64,000 bases of DNA from Halocafeteria seosinensis (Eukaryota > Sar > Bigyra > Bicosoecida): NCBI GenBank assembly GCA_001687465.1, contig LVLI01000346.1, positions 1-64,000 on the forward strand. Reading direction: 5' to 3'. Numbering within the stretch: the first letter of the stretch is position 1; each line of letters begins with the position of its first letter. This document shows, piece by piece, positions 35,601 through 46,639 of this stretch. The notes below the pieces were generated by a model that saw only the letters and a list, made by a program, of their open reading frames with translations, was not told the DNA's origin and did no database searches. Both the position numbers and the translations under genes were made by a program.

Positions 35601-36893
35601 ATAAGCGAAGCGACAGCTCCTAAATCGCTATACTCTCTGCACAGCCTCCTATTGGACGTTCTGCGATCGGATGATGCTATTCAACCCGAAGCAGAGTATG
35701 CTTCACCTGCAACTTTTATGATGCCGTGCCGCAAGCAGTGTAGCAGGTGCAGATGGTGTGACAAAGAGGAGCGAAGTGCCACGCGGGGTAACACGAGTGA
35801 TACAGCTTCCCCAGAAAGATTAAGTACAGAGAGGAATACATTATCATTACTTCAGACGAAGGCCACCAATCACGTTACTGGAAAACACACAGAACCCCCG
35901 CCTCACTTCGCGTTACTGGCGCACGAGCTCCACATTATGCTCGTACGAGGGTTGACGCGAACAGCATTTTGGATATTAACGCCGTCAACATTACGCCAAT
36001 CAAACGTAATGAGTGGTTTACAAAGAAGCATGCCGCCGAGTTTGGATAATATATCGTCAGATATACCTCATAGCTACATTGATCATGACCTACTAATACG
36101 AGTGCTTTTGAGTTTCTTCAAAACGTCCAGCAAGGTTAAACGGTGTGGAACTCATTCTTCGGCCTTTGAAGAGAAGTACCGTAAAAAGAACCCTGGGCTT
36201 TCTAAGGTCACAATGGTAAACCTCAGTAAGCAATGGGACAAGATAATTGACAATGTAGGGGCGCCCGATGTGTTAGAAGCGCTAAATAACTCAGTGCTTT
36301 TTAGCTTGGCCATATTCCTTATCCTACGGATGGAGAACTGTATCCATTACCCTCTGTATCAGGCGTTCCTTGAGAGCCGCAAGTCCATGTCTCAATTTTT
36401 CAGGGTTGAGTTTACTTGGAAGGATGCAATATTGAGTGGTCTGCCCTCCATGCCTGTTACGACTGCCATCAAGATCGCGCTTCAATGTCTCGGACATCTC
36501 GATTGCTTTGCAGGAATGGACGACGGTGATGAGGTTCGCGTTCGTGATCCAACTCTAGTGCAGCTGGTGGAAAAGGCATGTACTTCAGGTGGATTACGAA
36601 ATTGGCAAGATCTCCTGAATCTTTTGCACGAGCGGCTTAATGGCTGTGTGCCATCAAAGGAAGATTACATTCCAAAGAGTGATATAGCACACGACTCGTT
36701 GAGGTTGATGTACTCATTGGCTTTCATGTTTTCTACACTGTACTTAGTACCGGATTCACGCAACGACCAAATCTCAAAGAGGGGGCATGTGCTGACTATG
36801 TTTTCCACGCATAATTCTCCGTTACCTAGAAGTGTGTTTGATATGGTGCTTTCTAGAGCCGAGCAAGCTGGGCCATCCGCAGCTTCAGAATAG
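32618..36893 (+). CDS. Large membrane-anchored alpha/beta-hydrolase (ABHD/Bem46-like domain)
   Basis: Three exons: 32618-32928, 33003-33817, 33886-36893; 1377 residues. A Glu-run (about residues 39-50, from a GAG repeat) precedes two membrane spans at about 85-103 and 108-130. A long helical Cys/His-rich region follows. Around 770-930 lies an alpha/beta-hydrolase core: VLLCEPNGCMYEF (oxyanion-hole strand), YNVLIWNYRGYGRS, the nucleophile elbow YGTSIGG with Ser about 845, and LLLVAPLYDEVI with the acid Asp about 921. This matches the ABHD17/Bem46 subgroup, which cleaves ester or thioester bonds, including palmitate on proteins. No catalytic His is obvious at the usual distance after the Asp, so activity is uncertain. 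The last 450 residues are helical with no known domain. Its stop is 5 bp from the stop of the reductase gene on the other strand. Confidence 0.75.
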
Positions 36894-36898
36894 CGCCA

Positions 36899-37634
36899 TC
36901 ATTTCTTTTTTGAGGCCATAGATGGAAGAATAAAGACACCTGAAGTCTGCATTCCCCATCCATCGAATAAGAACTGATTAACTATCTTTTGCAAGTATTG
37001 CTGCAAAGCACAAAAACGTAGACGGTAATTCGGTTCACTCCAAGAATCTGCAGTAAGTGTGTCCGTACCTCGTCAGTTTCATCGAATGCCTCGGGCGAAT
37101 TGGAATCGATGTCTAGGACCGAATGTACCTGCGGTAGCCCACCAAAATGGATGTCATACACACTTAGATTCTATACTTATCTGCTCTTACCCTTGTTGAG
37201 GCTGGGTACAAAACAGGAACCACCATTTCAGCTTGCGTGACGTCATCACATGCAATGTAATTTTCGATCTTATTGACATCATCCACTCGTTGAATCGTTT
37301 GCTCCTCCGCTGCGACGCCGCAGACACCTTTACCGAAATCGATAAGCCCACAAGCTATGAGTTCTCCTTGATATGGTCCAATCGACAAACTCTTATCCCC
37401 GCGATGCACGTAGAATCCTACAAACGACATGTATTTGAACGCAAGTTTCAAATACGAGCAGATAGTCGACATGCGTCCCATGCAGTCAACATCATACTTG
37501 TTAAAAAACTTGCTCAATGCTTTGATTATTGTTTCGTATTGTGCTTGTTTCTTTTCTGTATCATGCTTATCGTCCGTCTCCAGTGGCGTAATGGACTTCT
37601 GCCAGAGCCCGCATGCTCCACCTTCCGCCGACAT
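36899..37634 (-). CDS. Free methionine-(R)-sulfoxide reductase (GAF-domain fRMsr)
   Basis: Exons on the minus strand: 37634-37191, 37128-37069, 37000-36899; 201 residues. fRMsr reduces free methionine-R-sulfoxide and protects against oxidation. The GAF fold is recognised by FVGFYV, IGPYQGELIACG, IDFGKGVCGVAAEE, YIACDDVTQAEMVVPV, SVLDIDS and FDETDEQYLQKIV, each matching the yeast and bacterial enzymes. Cysteines expected for catalysis are present in IACG, GVCG and IACDD. The last splice was placed by the C-terminal helix (QYLQKIV), known to end this family. The extra 20 residues after that helix are unusual. Single gene, not in a cluster; divergent from the PP1 inhibitor gene. Confidence 0.88.
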
Positions 37635-38230
37635 TACTGTTTGTTAGAAGTGAGTATTGAGATCCCTATGTCACACTGCACAATCAATAGTTCACCGCCG
37701 TCACCTTTGGCTATACAACCCTTACACTTATGTACCTTGTCATTATACAGTTCTTCGGAGAATCAATCGTTAAGGTGCTTCACATCCATCAATCAGATTT
37801 TCTTCTGAAGTTCTTTAGATTCGGTAAATCGCCCCAAGAGAAACACTGCGACCTCGTAAAATGTCATTTTGCACTAGTCTATGTCTGGTTTACTGGAACA
37901 TTCAATGCATGAATTCAAGCACTCCAAGGAGCCAGGAGAGAGAGTTGTCAGGAACCTATTACTAAAACCTTGCGCCAAAGGCAACTTGCTGAAACGTGAT
38001 GGAAAAGCATGCAAAGTAGGTTTTCTCTCCCAGCTCTTGCATACCTACCGCATACAGTTATATCAGTGGTACCACCATGACTTCTCAAGTCCCTTTCCGC
38101 ACCCAAGTTGAAGTTGGTATAATCTCCATATTGAAGAGCGCTTCTCTGGTCGTTTTCAGATTATTCAGGTGTAATGGGATAGTTGTATCGCATTTGTTTA
38201 GAGCATTACTAGGTAGTGTACCCGTGTAGA
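37635..38230. other. Divergent promoter region, fRMsr / PP1 inhibitor
   Basis: About 600 bp. Nothing beyond short chance frames. Confidence 0.4.
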
Positions 38231-38985
38231 ATGTTTTCTCACCGAAATAGTGCTCCTACGTTTACTACAGTGACTGAACAAGAGAGGCCTGAGCAGCAGC
38301 AGTCCAGACCTTATCACGTGGTGCATAGGAGCAATAATACCCGCCAACAGCAACGAAATCATCGCTACCATGATGATGACGAGGAGGATAAAGTCGTCAG
38401 GTTGAGACTGAGGCCGTACGAGAATAGTGAAGCGACAGCCACTTCAAACCCAGGGGAGTCTTCCAAGAGATCTCAGAGGTCGAAGTCCCTCAACGATAAA
38501 AAGAAACAGGTTAGGTGGTCTGCAGACACCGTTGATAACGAACAGATGGGAAAGAAAAAGTCGAAGAGTACGTGAGATGTGGGGCTTTCACTTTTTCCGA
38601 AGAGAAGCCTTACTTTACACTAACGTGGGTTGCAGGGTGTTGCATTTATCACAAGGAAAAAGGGTTTGGGGAAAGCTCAACAGAGAGCGATACAAGTGAT
38701 GCTAGTACGAACACAGATGAAACAGATTATGATACAGACGACACTAGAGCCAAGAAGAAGCGCAGAGAGAGGGTTCGTCGGAGACGGGAGCGCTATCGCC
38801 GCAAATATCTTGGAGAGCAGTACGGCTCTAGTGAGCAGTCTCACTCGTCCAACACGCTAATGAACGACCCGAAACTGGACAACCAAAGGAGCGTTTTCAC
38901 CAAATGTCAGCGTTGTGGTCATCAACATGAAATGCCCGAAAACGAGGATGATGACACATCTTCTACTTCTTCTAACTCTTCCTAA
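38231..38985 (+). CDS. PPP1R11: Protein phosphatase 1 inhibitor 11 (PPP1R11/YPI1/inhibitor-3)
   Basis: Two exons, 38231-38567 and 38636-38985; 228 residues. The core QVRWSADTVDNEQMGKKKS then RCCIYHKEKGFGESSTESD spans the intron and matches inhibitor-3 of animals and Ypi1 of yeast almost residue for residue. KQVRW at about 92-96 is the RVxF-type docking site for the PP1 catalytic subunit, and the Cys-Cys pair plus the C-terminal CGHQH motif are the other family hallmarks. The protein is otherwise disordered: a Gln/His/Arg-rich N-terminus and a basic Arg/Lys stretch before CGHQH, with an acidic/Ser end. It should regulate nuclear PP1. Longer than the human protein (about 126 residues). The stop is 79 bp from that of SND1. 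Confidence 0.92.
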
Positions 38986-39064
38986 TTAGGTGTTTCGACG
39001 CTTTCACGCGATCAATACTACACACCATCCGATTACATGCCACCGTCTGCATAGGTGTGTCCTA

Positions 39065-42000
39065 TCAAACATCCTCTACATCGCTATCGGCCACATCCCC
39101 ATAACGCCAGATATTGATTCTTTTCTTGGATACCTCATTTTGAGCTGCTTCCAAACTCTCTATAATCTTTAAGTCTTTCTGCAGGGCCTCGGCGTCCGGT
39201 TGCCGTCGAGCAGCATTTTTCGTCGACCGAATCTCTCGCTTGGAAAGGCGGGCAACACCCTCCTGGATCATTTTTTCATTGACACTCATGGGCGAGTTTT
39301 CGTCAAAGAGGGTGACTACGAGCCGGTTGTCGTCATCTCGAGAGTGAATCTTTGCTACCAGATCCTTCCCAAATGAAGATTCTGATAGGCATATACCTGC
39401 TTCACGACCAAATTCTTCATCTAATTGAGGAGACTTGACGAATGCTAAACGACATCCACGTGCCAAGGGAGGTAGCTTTTCCAAATGACTACTAGGAAGA
39501 GGCCTCATTTTGGTAAGGGGAACGCTACCACGATTGCCATAGTCTATGTAAGTCACGGCGTACTCATCTCTACCACTGCCTTTGCCATCTATTCTAGCTC
39601 GGAACCAACTAAGGCCGCTCCCGTCGTCAAACAACGCAGCCACCACCTTCCCTCGACGAGGATCAACCACAGCGTGGGTCTCCCCGTGCTCTTCTTTCAT
39701 TTGCCTCATTTCCTCTTCCACCTTCCGAAGATTCTCCATATCATCTTGGGCGTGAACAAAAAAGCAATTACCGTCCAAAATATCACAAACTCGGAGCTGG
39801 ATAAACTGCTGACTCTCATGAGCAGCCTCCTCAGCCTCCTCCTTTTCTGCAACATGGGTCCATACTCCTCGTTTCGCAGTACGGGCTTCTTCTTCGGCCT
39901 CAAAGAGTTCATCGGCGTAAGGACTGTTTCGGGCAGCCGCAGGAATGATGCTCCCATATCCCTTCTGAAGGAGCGCAACACCAACATTTTGTCTTTGCCC
40001 ACCGCTTCCCACGAACAGAGAGCCCAATATTGTGCCTCTCTGGTCAATTGTGTCCACTTCAATCTCGACTTCTCTCTGTAGAGTGTTCTCTCTCATAAAC
40101 GAGTACGCTTCATCACCAAATGGTTCCGCTTGGCGGCCTGGCCGTTGCTTTCCATCGGGACCCTTCGTAGAAGGCTTCGCTATAGTAGGGCATCGCACGC
40201 CAGAGATCGCAAACATGCAAATGCAGTTCTCGCTTGGAATGATCAGTTTTACTCGGCCTCCAGAAACTACGTAGTCAACGATCGCTCTCATCTTTCCGGC
40301 CCGCTGTAAGAAAGGAAAGAAGTTCTTTGCTTTTTGAGTGTCCATTGTCAAGTTTGTGAGTCGATGCTTTGGAGCAGGCTTTTTCCCCTGCATACCCTTG
40401 CCACTCTCTTTCGCGCGATTTTCCGCTTGGAGTAGTTCATCGTATTGGGAGCTTTTGGGATCGTCAACTCGATGGCGAACAACTTCAGCGTAACCTTCAG
40501 AGACAAGTATAGCTGCCACATTGTACTTTTCGCCTTTCTTGTTGGTAGCATGTACCGTGGCAAAACGTCGTTCCTCCTGCAAAAAAAAAGTCATAGATAA
40601 AAAATACCGTTGCACACGAACAAGGCAGGCTGTCAAGATACTTACGTTAGTTGGGGCATTTTGCGCTGGAGGCCGTGTGTAGTCTACGACAACTTCCACT
40701 TCCTTCCCAACGATTGTGCGACGGAGAAGATCCTTGGCCTCCCACGACCATGGCTCACCTTCTTCGTCTCGTTTTCCAACCCTCGGGGCGCGGATAGAGC
40801 TTAACTGAACGCGGCGTTCTTCGGTCGCACTCCCTCTTTTGACTTGAACAATGATGGTGTCGCCTGACACAATCTCCGTGACCTTTCCAGTATATTCAGA
40901 GTCACCGCTGATTTGCTGTGGTTCCCACTCTTTCCAAATGTTCAGTTTACCATTCTTGGCGGCGTTTTCAGCATTCCTCATTGTGCTCGCGTGAGAAGGA
41001 TCAGTGAAACGGATGCTCCAATCCACCATTCTTCCAAGACCATTCTTCAGTAGCTCTGCGGAAATATCACCAGCAGGATGCTCCACTTTTCCAAAAAAAT
41101 TATTGAATTTATCCGCACCACCAATGTGGAGCACAACATCTCGATTCAGCAAACGTGTTTCAGTGAACAACTTGGCAGGTCCAGCAAATGGTTGTGCCAC
41201 AGTTGTCGTTTCCGCCCCGCCGGAGTTGGTATTTTGCTCTTCCTCACTCTGTTGCTGTTGTTGCATATACCGCGGGGACTGGACACCAGCCAAATTGAAA
41301 TTGATGACTAGCATGTATTCTTTGAGTCCTGTCAGAATGCACCGTAGGGAAGCGCCGTCCTTCACCTGCTCAACAACAGCAGACTGAGGACTGTTTTGCA
41401 ATTGGTTCAGAAGCTCTCTATCTTCAGGGACATTCCATAAGACCTTCCTGATAGCACCTTTAACCGCTTCTGAATTGTCGTTGTAGATGCCTTTCTTTTC
41501 TTCCTCTGCTTTGGCATTCAATTGTTGGAGCTCATCGTAGTCTGCACTTCTTCCATGCTTCGTCATCTCGATTGGAACCACTCTTGCCCAGCCGTTCTCC
41601 ACGACTTTCTTAGAAACGCTTTCACCATTGAGCCAGATGTCAGCAAATTGGCGGTTAATGCTATCTACCTTGTACTGGATTTTGAATTGCACACTTTGCC
41701 CAATCAACATCTTCCGCAGAAATTCTCTGCTCTGCCAGGCGAACGGCTGCAGTAACAGAAATGCAAAAGGCAAAGTTGTATCTGGCGATTCGGTACCAAA
41801 ATTCATCAACGATAATAAAACGCACCTCATCCGTGGCATTGGGGTGCCTTGCCAATCGAGGAGCCTGAAGCGAAGCCAAAGATACTTGCATCTCGGGAGG
41901 TGGATTTCCCCGCCCCATGAGTACGAGGGAGTCGCCTCCGATGACACTCTTGACTACAGCATACCTGTGCACACATACAGGAAACAATAATATCAGTTCG

Positions 42001-42251
42001 CAGAACGAAAGAGGGAAAAATACCCCGTATTAGAGTGAATACTACACAATCTTGGCCACTTCAGAATTCTTCTGCAACTCTCTTTTCTCGTTATTTCCCT
42101 CTTCTTTGCATTGCATCGAGACATTGGAGTCTTCAGTGACCATTTGTGAACCGTGTCTTCTCGAATTTGGGCCCATACGGGGTATACAGGGTTCGTCATA
42201 CAGACAATAAAGGACCGGAATAGTAGAACATGATACGTACCCTTGCGCCAT
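39065..42251 (-). CDS. SND1: Tudor staphylococcal nuclease (SND1/Tudor-SN)
   Basis: Exons on the minus strand: 42251-42241, 41964-41826, 41746-40646, 40576-39065; 920 residues, the normal family length. Four tandem SNase-like domains are followed by a Tudor domain split into a fifth SNase-like fold. Landmarks: GRGNPPPEMQVSLASLQAPRLA (SN1), PFAWQSREFLRKMLIG, YTGKVTEIVSGDTIIV (SN3), FFPFLQRAGKMRAIV (SN4), and the Tudor core WFRARIDGKG with VTYIDYGNRG. Tudor-SN binds and cleaves RNA, acts in RNA silencing, splicing and stress granules. The first exon encodes only MAQ plus part of a codon, and intron 1 (276 nt) is the longest I resolved in the window. Intron 3 (40577-40645) is 69 nt, in frame and stop-free. 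Confidence 0.92.
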
Positions 42252-42598
42252 TTTTCTTCTTATTGCTCTTCTCTCTACTGAACAAAGCACACTCTTTTCC
42301 ACTGAATCGGATCGTTCACACCAACACTATTGCATGAGCTCCTTGAATGGACGATACTGCAAATGGTTTCATCTCTCCATGGACTCTGCAGGGGAAAAAT
42401 GTCCCCCTTCCAGGTGTAGAGGACAATCTTTTCGTCGACTCATGAATGGCTGTACTCGCGTTTATCGTCCAAGGTTTGACGCGTTCGCAGAAGCGTTTTT
42501 AGAGCGTATTCCGTGATACTTTTCGTCCTACAGCCCTCGCATGGGTGTAAACTCTGTTCTCAATCGTTTGGATCCCGGAAAGGTGGCGTATATCAACC
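42252..42598. other. Divergent promoter region, SND1 / trihelix-like gene 1
   Basis: About 350 bp between divergent starts; no further gene seen. Confidence 0.4.
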
Positions 42599-44341
42599 AT
42601 GGCGTACGCACGACAGTATTGGACCGAAGAGGGGTTAACCACTCTCTTACTAACCCGAGCTGACTGGGACAATGAGTTCGAGCGAGTTATGGCACAGGGC
42701 GGGAAGGGAAAGCGAAGGGACGCTGGGCATGAGACACAAAATGCGCTTTGGGATCAAATGACAGAAGAAATGAAAAATAAGTATGTATGGGGTTTATAGG
42801 CTAATGTAATCATAACGTTATCTTGCGAGAGCTTAACTTGTATAAACCTCTATCAAAACTTCATTTTTGGGATCTTGTTAATGCTGCAGCAATCCGGGGC
42901 TAACATTTGTCACGAATTCGCGGGATGAAGCAGAAGATGTATCTGGGTAAGTGCTCGTAACCTGTTGCTACAAAAAGTTTCGGGTGGGAACTGTGAACTT
43001 GGTAACCGAATGATGGATACGACGGGTCAAATGCTACCACAGAGAGCAATGTTCGACTAAATTTTATAACCTACACACACGCATAAGAGTAAGTAGCGTG
43101 CTCTTTGTAGAAAATACAACAATTGTCAAAAAACCGGCAAACTTGTGTACAGAGCATTGGGGAGCAAATAGAAACTAAGGACCGACCGCTCCCGCAGTAT
43201 CTGTTGAAACCGAAGATACTTTTTCATATGCTAAGCCACACTCGAACGGGAGGCTTTTCATCGGATAAGTACGGAACGCCACCAATATATAAGAGTCGGC
43301 CTGGGGCAAAAGCGGTAGTCCAATTTGTTAGAGAGCGAGATTGCCCCGAGATATCGAGTGACTCCACGGAAGAAATAAGCCAAGAACTAGCAAAGAAGGT
43401 GTTTTATCACGTTTTGTACGTAAAGGATCTTATTCATCGCTCTGGCAAACTAGCAGAGGCGGACACTGTCGAGGCCTGGCGTAGCGTGATTGATGAGCTT
43501 AACCCGAATTTTGAAAACGCTTCCATACTTCCCGCTTCGAGTACTACATCGTCTACAAGGAAACGAGAAAGAAAGCCGCGAGCACCAGCAAGCATGGGTG
43601 ACTCGGTGGAACCAAGTTCAGCTCCCAGAATGAAACGCGCTGCATCTGCCAAACGCTATATCAGGGATGAGAACAGCATGTTTTCTTCTGATTCCGAAGG
43701 TGAAGAAGAAATCCAAGCGATAGAAGAAAAAGGCCCTCCAATGAGTTCCGCAGTGACCCCGCAAACGAGACCACTAGGTCAGGCATCTACTTCGCAAAGT
43801 CGTCCATATTATCACGCAAATGTTAACGGATATGCTGGAAGAGAGTCTCCTTCTTCAAGGAAGGCGTTTAGCAATTTGCCCATGTTCTTGATTTTTGAAG
43901 AGAATCCATTCTCTCAAGTTGTTGCCAAGCGTAACTCGTCTGTATATAGTGTCAGTCCTGCTTCGTGGGAGGGCGTAAGGGATCCGGAGTCGTCGTTTGC
44001 GTATCAACTTGAACCCCACAAACGGTAAGTCTTATTCTTAGAAGCGCTCTGTTTATTCTGCAAAATACTATCTTCACTTTGGAACCTTCAGGCTAGCTGA
44101 TGTCCTTCTTTATCTCGTAAAGGATGAATCGCTTAGTGAGCAAGATCGACAGCTGCTTGGTCTGGCACATCTAGCCATGGGTTTCGACAAATACCGGCAT
44201 ATCATGCTGACAGTGGCTCAGTTAGCGTGTCCGGACAATCACTATATGGATGTAGAGCGTTTCCTTGATCTTTTGTCGGACAAAGTGCAACAACTCGGTC
44301 TCTCATATAACAGGTTATCGATGGAGCTAGCGCGTTTATGA
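42599..44341 (+). CDS. Trihelix/SANT-like domain protein, copy 1 of a tandem pair
   Basis: Five exons: 42599-42780, 42890-42946, 43043-43088, 43153-44024, 44092-44341; 468 residues. Residues 1 to about 95 form a helical domain of MADF/trihelix style: QYWTEEGLTTLLLTRADW, ALWDQMTEEM, and C-x-x-KFYNLHTRIR after two small exons; this resembles DNA-binding SANT/trihelix folds, but the match is by pattern only. Next come PQYLLKPKILFHMLSHTRTGG, a Ser/Lys-rich disordered middle with basic stretches, the motif LIFEENPFSQVVAKR, and a C-terminal helical domain with QLACPDNHYMD and QQLGLSYNRLSMELAR. Each conserved block is shared with the next gene. Perhaps a transcription factor or chromatin protein; no nuclease or transposase residues are evident. 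Confidence 0.7.
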
Positions 44342-44854
44342 ACACCTCCCATATGCGTTCCATAAAGTTGCAACCAAAAATGAGCTGGAAACGGTAGATA
44401 TGAACTGTTTGCATGTTGGTGATCCTTGACTACCCACTACGTTAGTTCGTAGGCTTCACCAAGAATCGTGAAGTTCTTAGCGCTCTACATCGGCGGCAAC
44501 AAAATCCACACGTACTCGTAAAACAATGTCTCGTTCATCACGCTAGTACAGGTACGCTGCGGTGCATCTCGGGTACCAACACGTCTTCCTTCTTACCCTG
44601 TGCAACCCAGTCCTCCCATCTCCTGCGGCGGGTCGTTGCACTGCTTCGCTTCGGCGTAGGCAGCAATTGAGCACCTGCGTTGCTCGTTATAGTTTGGCGC
44701 AACCCCATCGTGTGGTAAATTAGACCGTTATCGTGGAATTGACAAGTTGGTAGCATAACTTGCCTTGATTTTTTTTCCCCATCCAAGCCGAAAGCTTATG
44801 CGTGTGATAATAATAATTAATAACTAATAATAAGTATCTTACTAACTGAACGCG
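44342..44854. other. Spacer between the trihelix-like pair
   Basis: About 510 bp with AT-rich sequence (TAATAATAATTAATAACTAATAATAAG) broken by the 44.81-44.83 kb region just before the second start codon, which may be part of the promoter. No gene seen. Confidence 0.4.
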
Positions 44855-46596
44855 ATGGCGGCATCATCATCATCATCATCTGCCTCCCCGAATGATCCCC
44901 CAGCACAGTCCAATCCGGCGGCCGTCAACCGCCAATATTGGACAGATGAGGGTCTAGAGAAGGTCCTCCTCTTACGTGCTGAGCGAGAAGCAGAGTTCGA
45001 ATACGTGCTAGGCCGAGGGAAGGGGAAAAAGAGCCAGGCGAATGAAACACAGAGCACGTTGTGGGATAGAGTGGTGCAAGATCTCCACCAGGAGTACGTC
45101 CAAACTCGGCTCCCTGTTGTTTAGGAGCCAATTGCGCTTCATTCATGACTTCTTTGCAGGTATCCGGACCAAGTCTTTGTCCGAAATCACCTCAATGAGC
45201 CGGAGGAATTGTCGGGGTGAGTGCCATGGTTGGTGGAATTCAGAGTCTTACCACTAGCAAAGATACTGTTGACATGCGATGCAGAACACAATGCTCGAAT
45301 AAATTTTATTACCTTCACTCGAAATTGCGGGTAAGTAGTTGGAGGAGAGTATCCGTGACCGAGATTGACATGGTCTATGTCCGGTGGTTTTTGGTTTTGC
45401 AGACCCAAGCCCAACAAGTGGACCAGAAGGGCAAGGACGTCCCACGCTATCTGTTGATTCCTAAGATCTTGTTCCACTTGTTGTCTCACACTCGGTCGGG
45501 CAATTTTCCAGTAAACCCTGCTCTTGAACACGAGCGGCGTGCAGACAAAAGCAAAGCAGCAACGAAAGCTGTAGCCGAGTACACTAGACAGCAAGTATGT
45601 CCTAATGTAGGTAGCGGGGATACAGAGCCACTCAGTCAAGACCAGGCAAAGAGTGTACTTCTAGGTTGGATGTATGTTATGGACGAATTACTTGCTCACG
45701 AAGAGGTGGCCAATGAGGACACCCAGGAATCTTGGACGGAGTTCATACGGGGACTCAATTTGGACATTAGTCGGGCCATCGAGTGTGGAGTATTCTCGCG
45801 CAAGCGTCAGCGCAGGGAGCCGGATGCAACGGAAACTTCCAGTGAAAATAACATCAACAAGAAAACGAGAGAAGAAACTCCAAACACCCCTACGAGGGAC
45901 AGTCTGGGACAGGGTTCTACTGTTAACCATGAGGGAGACAGGACGGTCGAGTCAATCGAGGATACATATCCACCTATGAGTTCATCCTCGAGTGCCCAAC
46001 CTAAGCAGGGTGCAAAGCCTAGTACTAATAGAACGGGAGGTGTGAAAAGTAGGAAGAAGAATTTTTCGAGCGCTTCAGGTTCACCACGGAAACAATCTTC
46101 TGCGGATCGCCGGAAGTACTTGATATTCGAAGAAGACCCCTTTTCGGATGTGGTAGTAAAGCAGGGCACCTCGGTTTACCCAGCAACTAGCGGTACAGTC
46201 GTCCAGCAGGACCCCCCCGAAACATCGGGCGATTCCAATGTCCCGTGTCACGTTGATCCAAGCGATAGGTGGGTTTACTTACATCCTACTGGTCTTGGAG
46301 TCAGGTGATAGACGAAGCTGTTTTATTGTTTTCGTTCATGCAGACTCAATGATGTCATTTTGTACCATATCAAGGAAGAACAGATAACGGACGAGGTTAG
46401 AAAAACGTTGACACTAGTTTATACGGCTTTGCATTTGGAGAAGTATAAGCCAATCTTCATGGCTGTAGCGTTGCTCGCGTGCCCTGACAACCATTTTATG
46501 GATATGGATACTTTTATCACGCTGATTTCGGAAAAGCTACAGCAATTAGGCTTGACTTTTAATAGGGTATCTATGGAACTTGCCAGAAAATATTGA
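44855..46596 (+). CDS. Trihelix/SANT-like domain protein, copy 2 of a tandem pair
   Basis: Five exons: 44855-45093, 45160-45216, 45285-45330, 45403-46268, 46344-46596; 486 residues. It mirrors the upstream copy: QYWTDEGLEKVLLLRAERE, TLWDRVVQDLHQEYP, C-x-x-KFYYLHSKLR, PRYLLIPKILFHLLSHTRSG, LIFEEDPFSDVVVKQ and the C-terminal LLACPDNHFMD with QQLGLTFNRVSMELARK. Exons 2 and 3 have the same lengths as in copy 1 (57 and 46 nt) and all intron phases match (2, 2, 0, 2). The N-terminus has a Ser run from a CAT repeat and an Ala/Pro leader absent from copy 1. The middle is diverged, acidic and Ser-rich. Intron 3 (72 nt) is in frame and stop-free. The stop lies 43 bp from that of the convergent CFAP43/44-like gene. 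Confidence 0.7.
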
Positions 46597-46639
46597 CTTA
46601 CAGGTCCCTCCAATTGCGTATCTGTCATAAACTTGCTCC

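Noticed and set aside
37233-37808. 191-codon plus-strand frame
   Set aside because: It is antisense to the fRMsr gene, whose family match is strong.
39485-40081. 198-codon plus-strand frame
   Set aside because: Antisense shadow of SND1 SNase and Tudor coding sequence.
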